Positions 1-11,528 of a stretch of DNA of 44,007 nucleotides are shown piece by piece. The stretch spans positions 1 to 44,007 of the forward strand of contig JAAMXP010001155.1 in assembly GCA_019693395.1 (NCBI GenBank). The letters are read 5' to 3'. Source of the stretch: Ettlia oleoabundans. Its lineage: Eukaryota; Chlorophyta; Chlorophyceae; Chlamydomonadales. The position numbers were made by a program, and so were the translations under genes. Within the stretch, counting starts at the first letter, position 1; every line of letters starts with the position of its first letter. The notes under the pieces were generated by a model, which worked only from the letters and a program-made list of their open reading frames with translations, ran no database searches and had not been told where the DNA came from.

Positions 1-78
1 TAACCAGTTGTATCCCAGCACACCACCAAGCAGTTGTGTGGCAGCACCCACCTGCATGAGTTGTATCTCATGCACACC

Positions 79-180
79 AAGCGTAACACTGCAAGCAGCT
101 GCACCCCACCTTACCAAGCGTAACACTGCAAGCAGCTGCACCCCACCTTACCAAGCGTAACACTGCAAGCAGCTGCACCC
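79..180. repeat. 37-bp tandem repeat in the last visible NMD3 intron
   Basis: Two full 37-bp copies (79-115, 116-152) and a partial third (153-180) are nearly identical. Read on the NMD3 sense strand, every unit carries a donor-like GGTAAGGTGGG and an acceptor-like TGCTTGCAG. Confidence 0.9.
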
Positions 181-182
181 AC

Positions 183-3100
183 CTGCATGAAGCGCTCCAG
201 GTCAGCCTGCTCTTGCTCCAAGCTGGACACCCCGCGTCCTCGGTGATGCTGCTGCTGCTGCTGCTGCTGCGCCGCCGCCGCCGCTGCCTCTTCCTCCCCA
301 ATATCAACAGCCATGCGTTTGAGGCGCCATGGACGCTGCTGCTCACCGCGCGCTCGCCGCCGGCGACGCTTTTCCTCGTACGATTTGCGGATCAGAACCA
401 CGTCAGGCAGCGTCAGGCCCTGAACCATAGAAAGACCCATGGAAAAACATAAAGTGTGGCTTGTATGTACAATAAATGGAAGAAGCACAGGGTACGGGCC
501 CGGGGGAGCGAGGTGGTAACCACAAACTTGAAAGTTTACACCCTGCAGTCTGAAAGTTCACACCCTGCAGTCTGAGAGTTCACACCCTGCAGTCTGAAAC
601 AAGACGTCAGAAGCGGCAGTGACAACAATCACGAAGCAGTTGTGGGCACGGTGAGACGAAGCCAGACAAGGGCAAGCCTGGGGTACTCAAAGCAACTAGT
701 CTCAAAATGACCTGCACTCACACACACATCCACACCCGCAACACAACTGGCAGCGATTTGTGGCCAAAGCCACATCCGCCTCATGACCACAGGCCACATG
801 AGCAAGACCCGCCCCAGCCCACCCAGCCATCAGCAAACCCCACCTTGTGCACCGCCTTCTCAAGCTCTGGGTCCACCAGGTTTGCGTTAGCCACGTCGTA
901 ACCCACAGCCGTGTCCCCGGGGTGCAGCAGATGGCCCAGGTGCGTGCGCACAAAGAACGTCTGCAGGGAGGGAAGAAAGAAAGCAGATGACAGGTAAGGA
1001 GATTAGCAAGGAAATGACCACCAGCGCTTAGGACTTGCGGCAAGTAGCCAACCAGGCTCCCAAATGCAAGACAAGGCAAGCTTGCTACAAACTTTGCGGG
1101 TCACTCTGCTGCTCCTCGGAAGACTGGAATGACTGCCTGCCTTTGGGGTTTGATGGACCTTGAACAACGACTGCACCCCACCTAGTCGTTCACAACAGCT
1201 GCACACACCTGGTCACCACACAATTTCAGCACCCACCTGATCGTTGGAACCAAAGTCGGCGGCACGAGCCACTTCGCAATGCGCCAGCGCGTACCGCCCG
1301 CTGTGGCCATAGCCGCCTGCAGGGGAAAGCAGCAGGCAGCAGGAGGAGATGAGTACATCTGTCGGTCCAGGGCCAGCGTAAGGCAGAAATGAGTGGATTG
1401 CCAGCAGGGTCAATTTGCTTGCCTGCCTACTCAACCCGCCCTTGCTACCTTCCTCAATGTCAACAGAACAAGAGCACCACCATTGCATTTTCCAGGCCTC
1501 ACACACACGGCACATGCCACCCCACATACATGCAGCACCCACCTGTGGGTGCCACCACCTCCGAGTCCAGGATGTAAAACTCCGTGAGCTGGCGGCTGCC
1601 CATCATAGGCTTCAGCGGGGTGCGCCAGTAGGCAGTCGCCTCCAGCACCGCTGCAGGAGTAGAAAGAAAAATTAGATTACTGTGCCCGTTTGTGTTGGGC
1701 AAATACAGACGGAAGTTGGGGAGACACTGGACAAGAACATGAGCGAAGGGGGCGGGCAAGGTAGAGCGCAAGGGCGAGAAAGAGCAGAGGAATACAGGTG
1801 TTGGGTGCTGCGCCTACCTTGCCGTAGCGTGACAGGGTCTGTGAGGGTGATGGCGTTGGTGACTCGTGTCACAACCACCAGCGGCCCTATGTTGCCCAGG
1901 GATGCCGCCAGCTTGGCAGGCAGGCACACCAAGTCGTCCTGCACATGACACAGCCCAGGGGGATTGAAGAATGGGCAGAGACGATGGCTCGGTAGTCGTG
2001 TATGACAGGCGTCGTTCATCTGCAACAGCTGGCAGAGCCGTTTTGTGTAGAGGTTTGAATGATGCACAACAAGGCCACCATTAGGGTGGTGCAATGCAGC
2101 GGGTGGTCACAAATATCCCAGTAGAAGAGGAATGAATATGACGCACAAGGCGGGATGAATGCAAGTCTGCTACAAAGGCTAACCCACTTCGATTATGTGA
2201 GCGAATTGGTTTGCAATGCGGGTGTGCCAGACAACACCAGCTGGAAAGTATGGGCCCTCATCTGGATCCGTAACATGTTGCTTGTCGGTCATGCCCCCGC
2301 AGGGTCCGACAGCAATTGGACAAAGACATGTGTGTAATCAGCGGGCCGGCGAGTTTTGGGCGGGGCAAATTGCAATAAGTGGACTTGCAGGAACGAGCAG
2401 GAATGAACATAAACAAATGTTCAGCCAGGCAGCACTCTGTTCATCGGTATGCATGACGCAGTGCAGCGCACTACAGAACCGTAAGTGCCGGATTTAAGCG
2501 TGCCTGCTGGAGTGCCAACCGACGTTCGCAACAGCAACTGCAAACAGTGACCCACCAACCTCCTTGCGCATGTTCCCACGCTCCACACGACATGAATGGG
2601 AGCCCCCCCCCCCCCCCACCACCACCACCACCACACACACACACCACACCCCACCACCACCACCGCACACACACACGCACACACACCCATGCACACACAA
2701 CACAACCCACCAGCCCACATATGCGCGTCCTCCCAAGTCCCACCCACCTTGCACAGCGGCGCCACCTCCACCGAGAAGGTGTACTTGTAGTTATAGTTTG
2801 AGGTGTGCACGTCGTGGCTCACCAGCTGCTTGTCATGCCTGCAGGGGGTTGGAGGAAAGAGGCATCCCACCCACAGCAAGGCTTCAGCTGCAAGCACGAT
2901 CTTGCTCCAAACCGGGCTCGCAGGCAGCTGCAAGGTGTGGTTAGCGGTACGCCACAAGCCGCACAAGGGCTGCGCAATGCAAGAGATGCTAGATTGCAGC
3001 TGTTTATATTCTAAATTATATTCCAATGGGTTACACCCACCCTACCTGTAGCGGATGGGCACCACCGTCTGCAAGAAGTCGATGAACTTGACAGCATGCG

Positions 3101-5072
3101 CGCGGTTGGCAAAGTAAAAGTCCACACCCTGGAGACACAGACGCGCACATGATGAAGAATGAAACTCGCACGCGGTGGGAGGTGTGACAGGGAGTGCAGG
3201 GGCATCCGCCGCACTGCTGAGGTCACAGCAGCAAATGCCTCTAGAAACGATAATTGCCGCCATGGCGTCGTGGTATGCTAACGGTGACCACTCACACCAA
3301 CATTCACCAATGCACTGCCCTGCAGTACCCTAACTTTGTACCATGTCACAATGTATGAAGTATGCCTGCCAACAACGACTGCTCCACCAGCCAAACTTCA
3401 TACGAAAATCAACAAGGTTTCAGGAACCACATGCCCTTACCTCGTGCATCTCCTTCACATTGACGCACGCCTCGTCAGCGCCATGCTTCAAAATGAGCTG
3501 CTCCAGGAAGAAGAAGGTGCGCTTGTGGGAGACATGCTGCCTCACCTGCAGTCAGCGCGAGAAGTGCGGGGCAGGAAGGATGTGTGTTGAGCCAGCACGC
3601 ATCGGAGCAATGCTTTGCAGACAAATGCGGGATGCAAACTTCCAGCCCGACAAGGGACAGGGGTGTGTGGGTGAGGAGCTGAAAATAGTGCCACCGGCGC
3701 CATGCCCTGCTGCCCTCAATACTGCTGTTTGCGAGGCTGACTGCGTGTGCCACCGCCAATCCCACCTGTACGCATGCCACCCAGGCGTTGGGGTTGGCGT
3801 TCTGGCGGTTGCAGGTGGGGCACATGTGCCGCTCTACGACGTATTCCACCACAAACGACTGCAGAAGAGATGGGGAAGGACAACAAGGTCTGGATAACCA
3901 CCCGAACCCGAGCAGAGCTGGGCACAGCAAGCAGCATTTGAAACGTAAAGGACCATGAAGTGCTGCGCAGGAGGAAGCAAAAAGCAGTTGCAGCAGAGGC
4001 TGTATGCAATAACCGTCTGCGTCTCCGACTAAGACTAACCTGCTGCAGGATTGCGCCGTTAAGCACCTCCGCCTGAATCGTCAGCTTCACCTTGAGCCTC
4101 ATGCTGCAACAGACACTCACGCAGGCAAGCAGGGTACGTCATCAGTTTCCCGGCTCAATGCTCTGATGCTGCTACTGCTGTTACTGCTGTTTGCCTGCTG
4201 CAGCTGTGGAGGGATGACCAGGTACGTCCAACTCACCTGTGTGGCTCTGTCCAGATGAAGGAGGCATCCACCAGTTTCACCCGCTGCAGCCCCTTGATAC
4301 GCTTGATGCAGTAGGTCAGCAGCTCCTTGGACTCTGCAGCCAGGCAGACAGGCAAACAAGCGGGCAGGCTAGACAGGTGGGCAGCCAGCCAGACAAAGCA
4401 GCAGGTGGCATGTGGACAGGTAGGCAGGCCAGGCCTGCGGTAGCTGAGATGACGCAGCTTTTTATACAAGTGGAACACCCAGGCCCACCCTGGGAGCAAG
4501 GCATTGGCGGCCTAAGCAGCCTGGCTTGGTGCGCATTGAGCCACGTCATTTGCAGAAAAGCTGGAAAGATTCTGAAAGTGATGCCTAGTGCAGTGCGGCG
4601 CAGCACAGCAACAGCTGGCAGCAACAGACTAGACGTACGGCCTGCGCAGCAGCGTACCGAGATCTGCCTTGAGCCAGTGCTTGGGTGGCTGCAGGTAACG
4701 GCCGCAGCTCTTGCACCAAAGGATGGTGACTTGCTTCTGAATGCCCTCAGTGATGTCCACTTGAGTGCGGATGCAGTTGACGCACATGTTGGTGGGGTTG
4801 GGGGCGATGGACGTGCCGCAAAGGCAGCACAACCTGCAGGCGGCATGGCAGCACACACGACGGCAGCGTCATGGGCTGCAGTTCGCCGGCAGCTGCCACA
4901 TGCGGAAGGCTGCCACAGCCGCAAAGGCGCCGGCGCCGCCGGCCCTGGGACATGCATGCGGTCACGGCCCGGCGCTGCCGCAGGTGCAATGTCGCTAAAT
5001 TGCCACTGTCAGTGGGCGTGCAGGACGTGAAGGCGGAGCCACTTACACGTGCCCCTGCGTTTGGTGCGGCAT
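183..5072 (-). CDS. NMD3: 60S ribosomal export protein NMD3 (C-terminus beyond the left edge)
   Basis: This is the adaptor that binds pre-60S subunits and links them to the exportin CRM1. Thirteen exons close in frame: 5072-5047, 4833-4658, 4333-4237, 4103-4040, 3858-3766, 3545-3441, 3128-3046, 2838-2748, 1938-1818, 1650-1543, 1316-1237, 960-844 and 419-183, giving 466 codons. The product starts MPHQTQGHVLCCLCG. It keeps the paired zinc-binding cysteines (CCLCG, CVNC, CKSCGRYLQPP, then HMCPTCNRQN). It also keeps the family signatures KVKLTIQ, VLNGAILQQ, NYNYKYTFSVEV, RTHLGHLLHPGD and PDVVLIRKSYEEK. The start is set by exon 1, whose GT|GTAAGT donor restores Val-Leu-Cys-Cys as in animal NMD3. 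Roughly the last 100 residues, where the nuclear export signal lies in known NMD3, are missing because the gene runs off the window. Exon 13 carries an Ala6-Gln7 tract. It is divergent from RPL17. Confidence 0.95.
530..595. repeat. 22-bp tandem repeat, three copies
   Basis: Three near-identical 22-bp units (530-551, 552-573, 574-595) with core TTCACACCCTGCAGTCT lie inside the NMD3 intron between exons 12 and 13. No coding role is visible. Confidence 0.85.
2605..2712. repeat. C-tract, ACC and CA microsatellite in an NMD3 intron
   Basis: A run of C is followed by ACC repeats and (CA)n inside the roughly 800-bp intron between NMD3 exons 8 and 9. Apparent His/Pro-rich or Gly/Trp/Cys-rich reading frames here are translations of this low-complexity DNA. 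Confidence 0.85.
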
Positions 5073-5531
5073 GAACGTGCCACTTTGCGGGGCTGGGGCA
5101 AACATTGCCGGTTCCATTTCAGCCAGCTGCCCTGCCTCTCCGTCTCTCAAGCGCCCCTCGATCACCGCCCAACACAGTGCTACTGAGCGACACAGCTGCT
5201 GCGGGTGTTGTAACGAAACTAATGGAAGGACAGTTTTGTTCACTTAAATAATACACAACCCCTTCCGTAAAAGGCCAGCAAGGCAGGAGAACGCGCGCGG
5301 AGACCCGGGTGAGGTGGCAGACGCTGCACGAATGCGGGGTGCGAGGGAGCATCAGCCTCTTCAACTGCTGGCCAACGGCTTAGGTGGCCATTTTGGGAGG
5401 GCAGAGGTGCGTTCGGGGCGTTTAGAGCTCGATTGGCGATGGTGTGCACAGCGGCGGGAGTCTTTGTCGCGCCCGAGGCCCCAAATAAGCTCTCGTATTC
5501 CATGTCCACCTGCAGGACCCCCACAGCCGCC
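5073..5531. promoter_or_regulatory. Divergent promoter region between NMD3 and RPL17
   Basis: These 459 bp separate the NMD3 and RPL17 start codons, which face away from each other. The stretch must hold both 5' untranslated regions and both promoters. I see no convincing TATA box. Confidence 0.6.
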
Positions 5532-8140
5532 ATGACTAAGTACGCGAAGGCCGCTGGCAACGAGGCCAAGGCCGCCAAGGTGCGAGTCGACTGGGCCAGC
5601 GGTCAGCGATGCGACAGGGATATGCAGCAATTGCTTACCGCAGCGTGGGAGCCGTGAGAACAGGCAGCCGGCGTTGCATGGCATGGCGCCTCCCGCGCTG
5701 CACTGCTAGCTAACTCGCCGCAGTCGTCAGATTGCATGTCGATGGCAACATAACGGGGCTGAAGGGTGCGGCAGCAGGGAACGACGCACTCTCATCCTGC
5801 CGGGCCCGCTGCCTGCCTGGGTTCCTGAAGCAGTCTACGGGTGGCTTGTTGGCAGCCTGAGGCAAGCATGCTCTAACGAGCGTTGCTGCAGCGCGCAGTA
5901 ACCAGGCCCGCCAGCACGGGGCAAGCAGGCGGGGGGTGCCAACATTGGCGCCTTGCCGTGTCAGGTTGCCAACAGCTGGTCTGTCAGGCAGACTTATACT
6001 GGTGCAGCTCAGCGGTCACCAAATTAGCTTCGCCACAGACCACCGGTGGCTCAATCAAGCTGCTCATCAATGCTTCTTCCTTGTTTTCGGCTGCCGCTTT
6101 CGCAGGCCCGCGGCTCGGACCTGCGCGTGCACTTCAAGAACTCGCGGGAGGCCAGCCGCGCATTACGGGGCCTGTCCCTGGTCAAGGCCAAGGCTTACAT
6201 GCAGGCAGTCATTGACCACAAGCGCTGCGTGCCATTCCTGCGCTACAATGGTGAGCTGAGGGAGCGGGGCTTGGGGAGGGCTGCCTGGCTTGCTGCCGAA
6301 GCCATATGTTTTGACTTGCAGCAATCTTTGTGCCAAGCTGATTTAATGGTGCTGCATTGCACCGCGGCTCGTTCCCCATGGGTGCACAGTTTGGGGTAGA
6401 GGCGGCAGCAAACCCAGCAAGCCAGCCCACCCCAGCAGCGTACGTGGCAGCAGGCAGCACCAAGACCTCAAAACACAGCTGTCGGCATCAGCGGCTGTGA
6501 CGGCTACATCACCGTACCGAGTTTAACTACGTTGTGGTATGGCACGGCAGCTGGGGCGTGGCAGCATCACTTCTTGTGAGAGTGCAGCTGATGGCGTATA
6601 ATGCAGCTCATGATGTGCCACCCAACCATCCGGCTATAGAAGAGCATCCGGGCAGCCTTAGGCGAGCCGCACTTTGCATCTCCCGCGACGGCTATTCAGC
6701 CACTGCAGACAGAGCAGCATCCACGACATTTATTGGGGATTGTAAACACAGCGCTCGTGCCTTTTTGAGGACCCGGGGTGGAGATGTCGGGCACCCTGAG
6801 AAGCCAGGCAGCCAGTCGGCCAGCCACCGTGCTCATCAGCAGTTGCCCGGCCCAGCATCCCAGCTCGTTGAACGCAACCGTCCGCCTCGCCTGCACCGCG
6901 TATGGAACACATCACCCACCCCATCACCCACCCACCTGTATATCTCTCTCCGCTCCCAGTGCCCACCCGCCTCACTTCCTTCCTCTTCCCACCCACCCGC
7001 CTCACTACCTCTTTCTACCCCATGCCTCTTCGCCCCATCATCTCTCTGTTCTGCAAATTTCCACCCGCAGGCGGCGTGGGCCGCACCAGCCAGGCCAAGA
7101 ATGAGGGCAACAGCATCGGCCAGGGTCGTTGGCCCAAGAAGAGCTGCGAGTTCCTGCTTGGCCTGTTGAACAACGCCGAGAGCAACGCTGAGAGCAAGGG
7201 CCTTGACGTGGACAACCTGGTGGTCAGCCACATCCAGGTCAACAAGGCGCAGAAGGGCCGCCGCAGGTACGCACCCAACTCGGCGTGAAAAGCCGGGGGC
7301 TTGGGGGGTGGGGTGTTAGCTAACAAGAGTGACAGAGCACAAGGCCGTTGCCTATGCGCATGTGACACATTGTTTGGGGAGGTGTCTTGGCATGTCTCGG
7401 CTGCTCGGGTTGGGCAAGTTCGCCCCCGCAGAAAGTGTTGACAGCAGGGGAGCTGAGCCGGGGTTAGGCATGAGTGCTGCAGCTGGGCGCGTGGGCTGTG
7501 CAGCCTTACCAGCCTTAATGCCCCTGCTGTGTGCGTCAGCCAGGCTCGATTGAAGGGGGGTTCAACCGCACCTCGTCGCTGGGGCTGCATGCCTGCTGCC
7601 TGTTTGGCTTATTCTACGAGTATACACCTCAACGAGTGCCTGCCATGACACCTAGCGGCATGTGTGCCCGTCCCTTCCCCCACCTGCAGGACCTACCGCG
7701 CGCACGGCCGCATCAACGCCTACATGTCCAGCCCCTGCCACATTGAGCTGATCCTGGAGGAGAAGGAGCAGGCAATCAAGGCAGAGGCGGTGAGCGGATT
7801 ACTCAGGGGGCCATCTGCACGTGTCAGCCTAGCTACAGCTTGCAGGGCAGGCTAACAGCTGGCAGCGTGGTGTATGTCACCAATGAGTTGATCTGTTGGT
7901 GAACTGGCTCATTAACGGGTTACTGTTTCTTGCCACTCCATTGTAGTGCGCCTGCTATATTCTCAGTTATCAAGTGGGGTAGCGGAGTAATCAGCCCGCA
8001 TTGTGTAATGCGTTTGACTCACTGCTTCCACTTCCATTGCTGGTTTTCCTCTTGTGCAGGACGAGGGCCGCCAGCGCAAGCTGAGCAAGAAGGAGATGGC
8101 CAAGAAGCTGCGCAGCGGCACCACCAGCAAGAGCAGCTAA
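5532..8140 (+). CDS. RPL17: 60S ribosomal protein L17 (uL22)
   Basis: This is a structural protein of the cytosolic large subunit, lining the peptide exit tunnel. Five exons close in frame: 5532-5579, 6106-6250, 7071-7266, 7690-7789 and 8060-8140, for 189 residues. It begins [16 protein letters not shown] and then shows the family blocks [78 protein letters not shown] and [16 protein letters not shown]. The C-terminus is lysine-rich, as usual for the eukaryotic protein. The N-terminus is shorter than and different from animal L17 before RGSDLR. The gene shares its upstream region with NMD3, whose product exports the subunit L17 belongs to. Confidence 0.97.
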
Positions 8141-8679
8141 GCAGCCAGCGTCTGCGGGCAAGAGGGCACTCCTGCCTAATGCTGTGCCTGCACCCTGCCC
8201 TGTCGCTTGGTTGCAATCCACTGTAATACCTTAGTCTGCAATCAGGCATATAGTTCTGGTTACGAAATGCCAAGCATAGTACAAGCATGACTTCATGCTA
8301 GTTCCAACTGCCGCCGCGCTGGCCACGGCAGCCAGGAGGCAGGCGCCACATCAGCACCCTGGCAAGCGCTCCGTGTTGCCTTAGAGCTACCTACCCTAAG
8401 TTGGCCCTTCATGCCGGTAAATTCTCCGTTTTCTCCCTTGGACGCCCCACAGCTCGCAACCCAACTCTCCGAGACTAACTAAACTGACCTGCTCCACGTA
8501 AAAATCGTCGGCCAGACGTTTCAAGTAGATCGACTGCATATTGCCTGCGTCGTGATTCACGGCGAAGCAGGGTTCCCCTGCAGAGTCGGCGGCGGTGCCC
8601 TGGCATTTTGCTGCATCCTCGGCACCCCTCCTGCCCATCCGTGCATCTCCACTTGCGTGCACGCCTACCGCAGAACACC
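8141..8679. other. RPL17 3' region and intergenic DNA
   Basis: This holds the RPL17 3' untranslated region and the upstream region of the small gene at 8680. Frames on both strands lack splice-consistent coding continuity, and I see no other gene. Confidence 0.5.
8222..8226 (+). promoter_or_regulatory. TGTAA poly(A) signal of RPL17
   Basis: TGTAA lies 82 nt after the RPL17 stop. This pentamer is the usual chlorophyte polyadenylation signal. Confidence 0.55.
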
Positions 8680-9469
8680 ATGTCCAGCACGGGGAGTCGT
8701 GTGACTGTGCAGAAGCTAAGCGAGATGGAGAACATGACAGGTTGCGCAAGCAGCCCGCCATACCGCTGTTTTGCTCCGGCACCTGCCCTCTTTAGTTTCC
8801 CAAGCCATTTCCGTCATGTGTTTAGTCAGTTTTCCTCCCACCTTCCTTGCTGCTGTGTAAATTCTTACGAGCCTGCAAGCATCGTGCTGCAGAACAGACC
8901 CATTTCATGTCGATTGGCACTGGAGGCGCAGGCGGTTCTGGAGGAGGTCTGAGCCGCACTTCTCTGAGCCGCTATGCATACGCTGCGCCAGATGCACCCT
9001 GCAGCCCAGTGAGTGCACGGTTTGCCAGCACCTTCCGACCCTAACCCTGACTTGCTTCCGCACAACATCTAGTTGTGCAACCCAGCAGAAACGCCTGTGG
9101 GCATGTGAGGAACATGCATCCGCAAGCTGATTGCTAGCTCAATCATTCTCCATCAGTTACTCTCGCTCTTTGCCTGCAGCACAGCCCACGAGCTGGGGAG
9201 TGCTGGCGCACGGGCCAGGTGGGGTTGCCACAGCAGGATGCAGCCAGTGGCGTGCCAAGTAGGCACCACACATTTCGAATGCCAGACATCACGTTTGTGT
9301 GTTGTTGTTCATTTTTGAAGTGAGCATGCTCGCCTACCGTGCCTGCAAAATGCCCACTTACCTGGACTGCTTGCAGGCCAGTAGCCACGGCACATGGTTC
9401 CGCCCGTCCCCCACCAAGGTGCAACAGCAGCAGCAGCAGCAACAGGCGGCAGTCCCCATGCAGCAGTGA
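8680..9469 (+). CDS. Small unrecognised protein, 102 residues
   Basis: Four exons chain in frame with usable splice sites: 8680-8740, 8893-9008, 9180-9218 and 9377-9469, ending in TGA. The product starts MSSTGSRVTVQKLSEMENMT, has a glycine-rich patch (SIGTGGAGGSGGG) and a Ser/Tyr segment (LSRTSLSRYAYAAPDAP), then SSHGTWFRPSPTKV and a polyglutamine tail before VPMQQ. I see no signal peptide, membrane helix or known catalytic motif. The first donor (ACAG|GTTGCG) is weak, so the first junction is the least sure. I recognise no family. The support is that four exons restore one frame across different phases. Confidence 0.5.
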
Positions 9470-10027
9470 TGGCTGCTGCGATTAGTGGCACTGCAGGTGC
9501 TCAATGAGCATTAACCTGTCAGTCGACCTGCAAGCCCTTGATGCCGACTGAGCAGATACAAAGCTTGACGGACAACACCTGCCCCCTGGGGCGAAATCAT
9601 GGTTGGGACGAAATCATGTTCACAAGGAACCCCCAAGTTGTGGTCTTAAGCGAAGTTCTTGAGCTCCTCGCCCTACCTACACACAACCTGCCATAATGCC
9701 TAGTGACTTGCTCATCCACCAATATTCGCTTGCTCCTATGCAACTAGATCTGTTTCAGCCAAGCTCACTGTAAAGACATAGCGCATTGGCGGCTCGACTC
9801 TTACAGATTTACCGGGGCTGGTTACTCCACCATTTGGGAGCAGCATCATGCCAGGCCAAATTCTGATACCTACGCAACGTGCCCTGATTCACCAGCAGCA
9901 GCTATTTGCTGGTCAAGTTAGCTGTTCAGGTGCTGTAGGCTGGGCACTTACACTGAGATACAAACTATCGCTTGGATGCTGAGTACCGTACAGCATGATC
10001 GTGGCACCGCTGCAGCCGTCCTCAAGC
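9470..10027. other. Convergent intergenic region
   Basis: This lies between the 3' ends of the small plus-strand gene and the minus-strand MED27-like gene. I see no coding exons, only the minus-strand TGTAA near 9950. Confidence 0.55.
9948..9952 (-). promoter_or_regulatory. TGTAA poly(A) signal of the MED27-like gene
   Basis: TTACA on the plus strand reads TGTAA on the minus strand, 76 nt past the stop at 10028. Confidence 0.5.
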
Positions 10028-11327
10028 CTATTTCAGATGCTCAGCCTCCCTGAGGTGAGGGTTGATGGCTGCCTGCCACAGTTGCTCCCAGGTCAGCTGC
10101 ACAGGGCGGCGAAGCGGCGGCAGAAGCCCGCCGCCGCCTGTGGGATCTGGAGGCAGCAAGCTATTGCCACTGCTGCTGCGCCTTGTGAACAGGTCACCGT
10201 GCATGGCCATCCACAGCAGTATAAGCTCCAGAGGGCTCGCACTTTCTACTTCTTGCTGCTGCCCATGCCGCTGCAGGTAATGCCGCAGTGCATCAGCTGC
10301 CGTCGCTGCCAGCTGCTGAAAAACGAAATGCTGCGAGGGGCCCCACAGGCTGCTACCGCCGCTACCAGCCAGCGCCGCTGCGGCTTCGGCGGCGGACAGC
10401 ACCCCCACACGGAGCGGCAGCAGGCTGCCGGCCTGCTGCAGGTGCACCACGGCTGAAAAGGCGCGGCCGCACTGCAGCAACACAGCATTGGCGTTTCCTG
10501 ACTCTGAAGTCGGCTGCTTACCCTCCAGTACCTGCAGGCTGCAGATGGGTTGCAGGTGGCTGAAGCTGGTCACCAACTCTGCAAGTGAGGCTGCGGGTTG
10601 GCTGACCGGGGTGGTTTTCAGCACCTCCTTTTTCTCTTGCTTCTCCTGCAGCTGATGAGCTGCCCACACAGCATCTGTGCAGGGAGCGGCAGGTCGAGAA
10701 GTCAGGCCCGATAAACAGCGGCATATAAATACGCAGCAATGTGCCCTGCGCTTGACCAACGGACTGGGTGCTGCCCACCACGCTTTGGCATCGCCCTGTC
10801 AAAAATCAACTCAGTTGCATGCGATTGCTGCTGTGCCCTTAGTGTCCTTATTTGTACAGCAACAGGGGTGCTTGCTGCTGTCAGGGGTGCCAGGACAATG
10901 CCTCATCAACGCACCTACATCACTGAGGCTTGGTCCTGGAGGCAGGGAAGTTCCTGCTGGCAAGGCGGAGCCCAGCTGGCCTGTGGCGTTCTGCACAGCG
11001 GCCACCAGCCCCGCCCCGGTTGTGAGCAGCTCATGCAGCCGGGGGGTGACCTGCGCCCCTGCTGATGCCAGCTCATCAATCAGCGCCCTAATTAAACCCT
11101 CGAGCTGCGACAGCTGCAAAAAGTAGTGGGGGCATGCTGTAGTGTCAGGAGCACGCCAGCAGTAGCAAGGGCAAAGTGGCGGCAACAGCGTGTTGACGTC
11201 AGGGGCGGCAGCGGGTTGTGGAGGCGATAGCCCAGCCGAGTTGCCCTAGTGCGGCAGGATTCACAAGTCCCCTCACCTGTGCCTGAGCGCCTACAACCAC
11301 CGCGAGCAGGTCAGCGGGGCCGGCCAT
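10028..11327 (-). CDS. MED27: Mediator complex subunit 27-like protein
   Basis: Three exons close in frame: 11327-11277, 11113-10915 and 10674-10028, for 298 residues, close to the roughly 310 of animal MED27. The N-terminal part is helical (LLAVVVGAQAQLSQLEGLIRAL). The C-terminal half matches the order of conserved blocks in MED27: a CGRAFSAVVHLQ segment, then HFVFQQLAATAADALRHYL, then LELILLWMAMHGDLFTRR and a final LPPLRRPVQLTWEQLWQAA resembling the family's LPPTWRDFRTLEAF end. Known MED27 sits in the Mediator tail and bridges activators to RNA polymerase II. The zinc-binding CxxC near the C-terminus of animal MED27 is not obvious here. The assignment rests on motif order and length. The gene is divergent from cytochrome b5. 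Confidence 0.65.
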
Positions 11328-11528
11328 CACTGCGGCCTACGCTCGCAGGCGTCTAAACTCTGTTCCACCTAAAGGGCAGTGCTGTATACCCACCCAATCA
11401 TCAAGTCCTGCCTGAGGCTGAGTTACGTGCAGGGTCTTTTGTATGCTGTGCTGTGACGCGGCCATGCTGCCTGGTGGGTCAGCGTATGGCCCTGTCTGCC
11501 TCAGCATCATTGTCTGCATCGCTGCAAA
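11328..11528. promoter_or_regulatory. Short divergent promoter between the MED27-like gene and cytochrome b5
   Basis: Only 201 bp separate the two start codons, which point away from each other, so promoter elements and 5' leaders must be compact or shared. Confidence 0.55.

Noticed and set aside
2471..3026. Gly/Trp/Val/Cys-rich minus-strand frames
   Set aside because: They translate a C-tract and CA/ACC microsatellite inside an NMD3 intron, not a protein gene.
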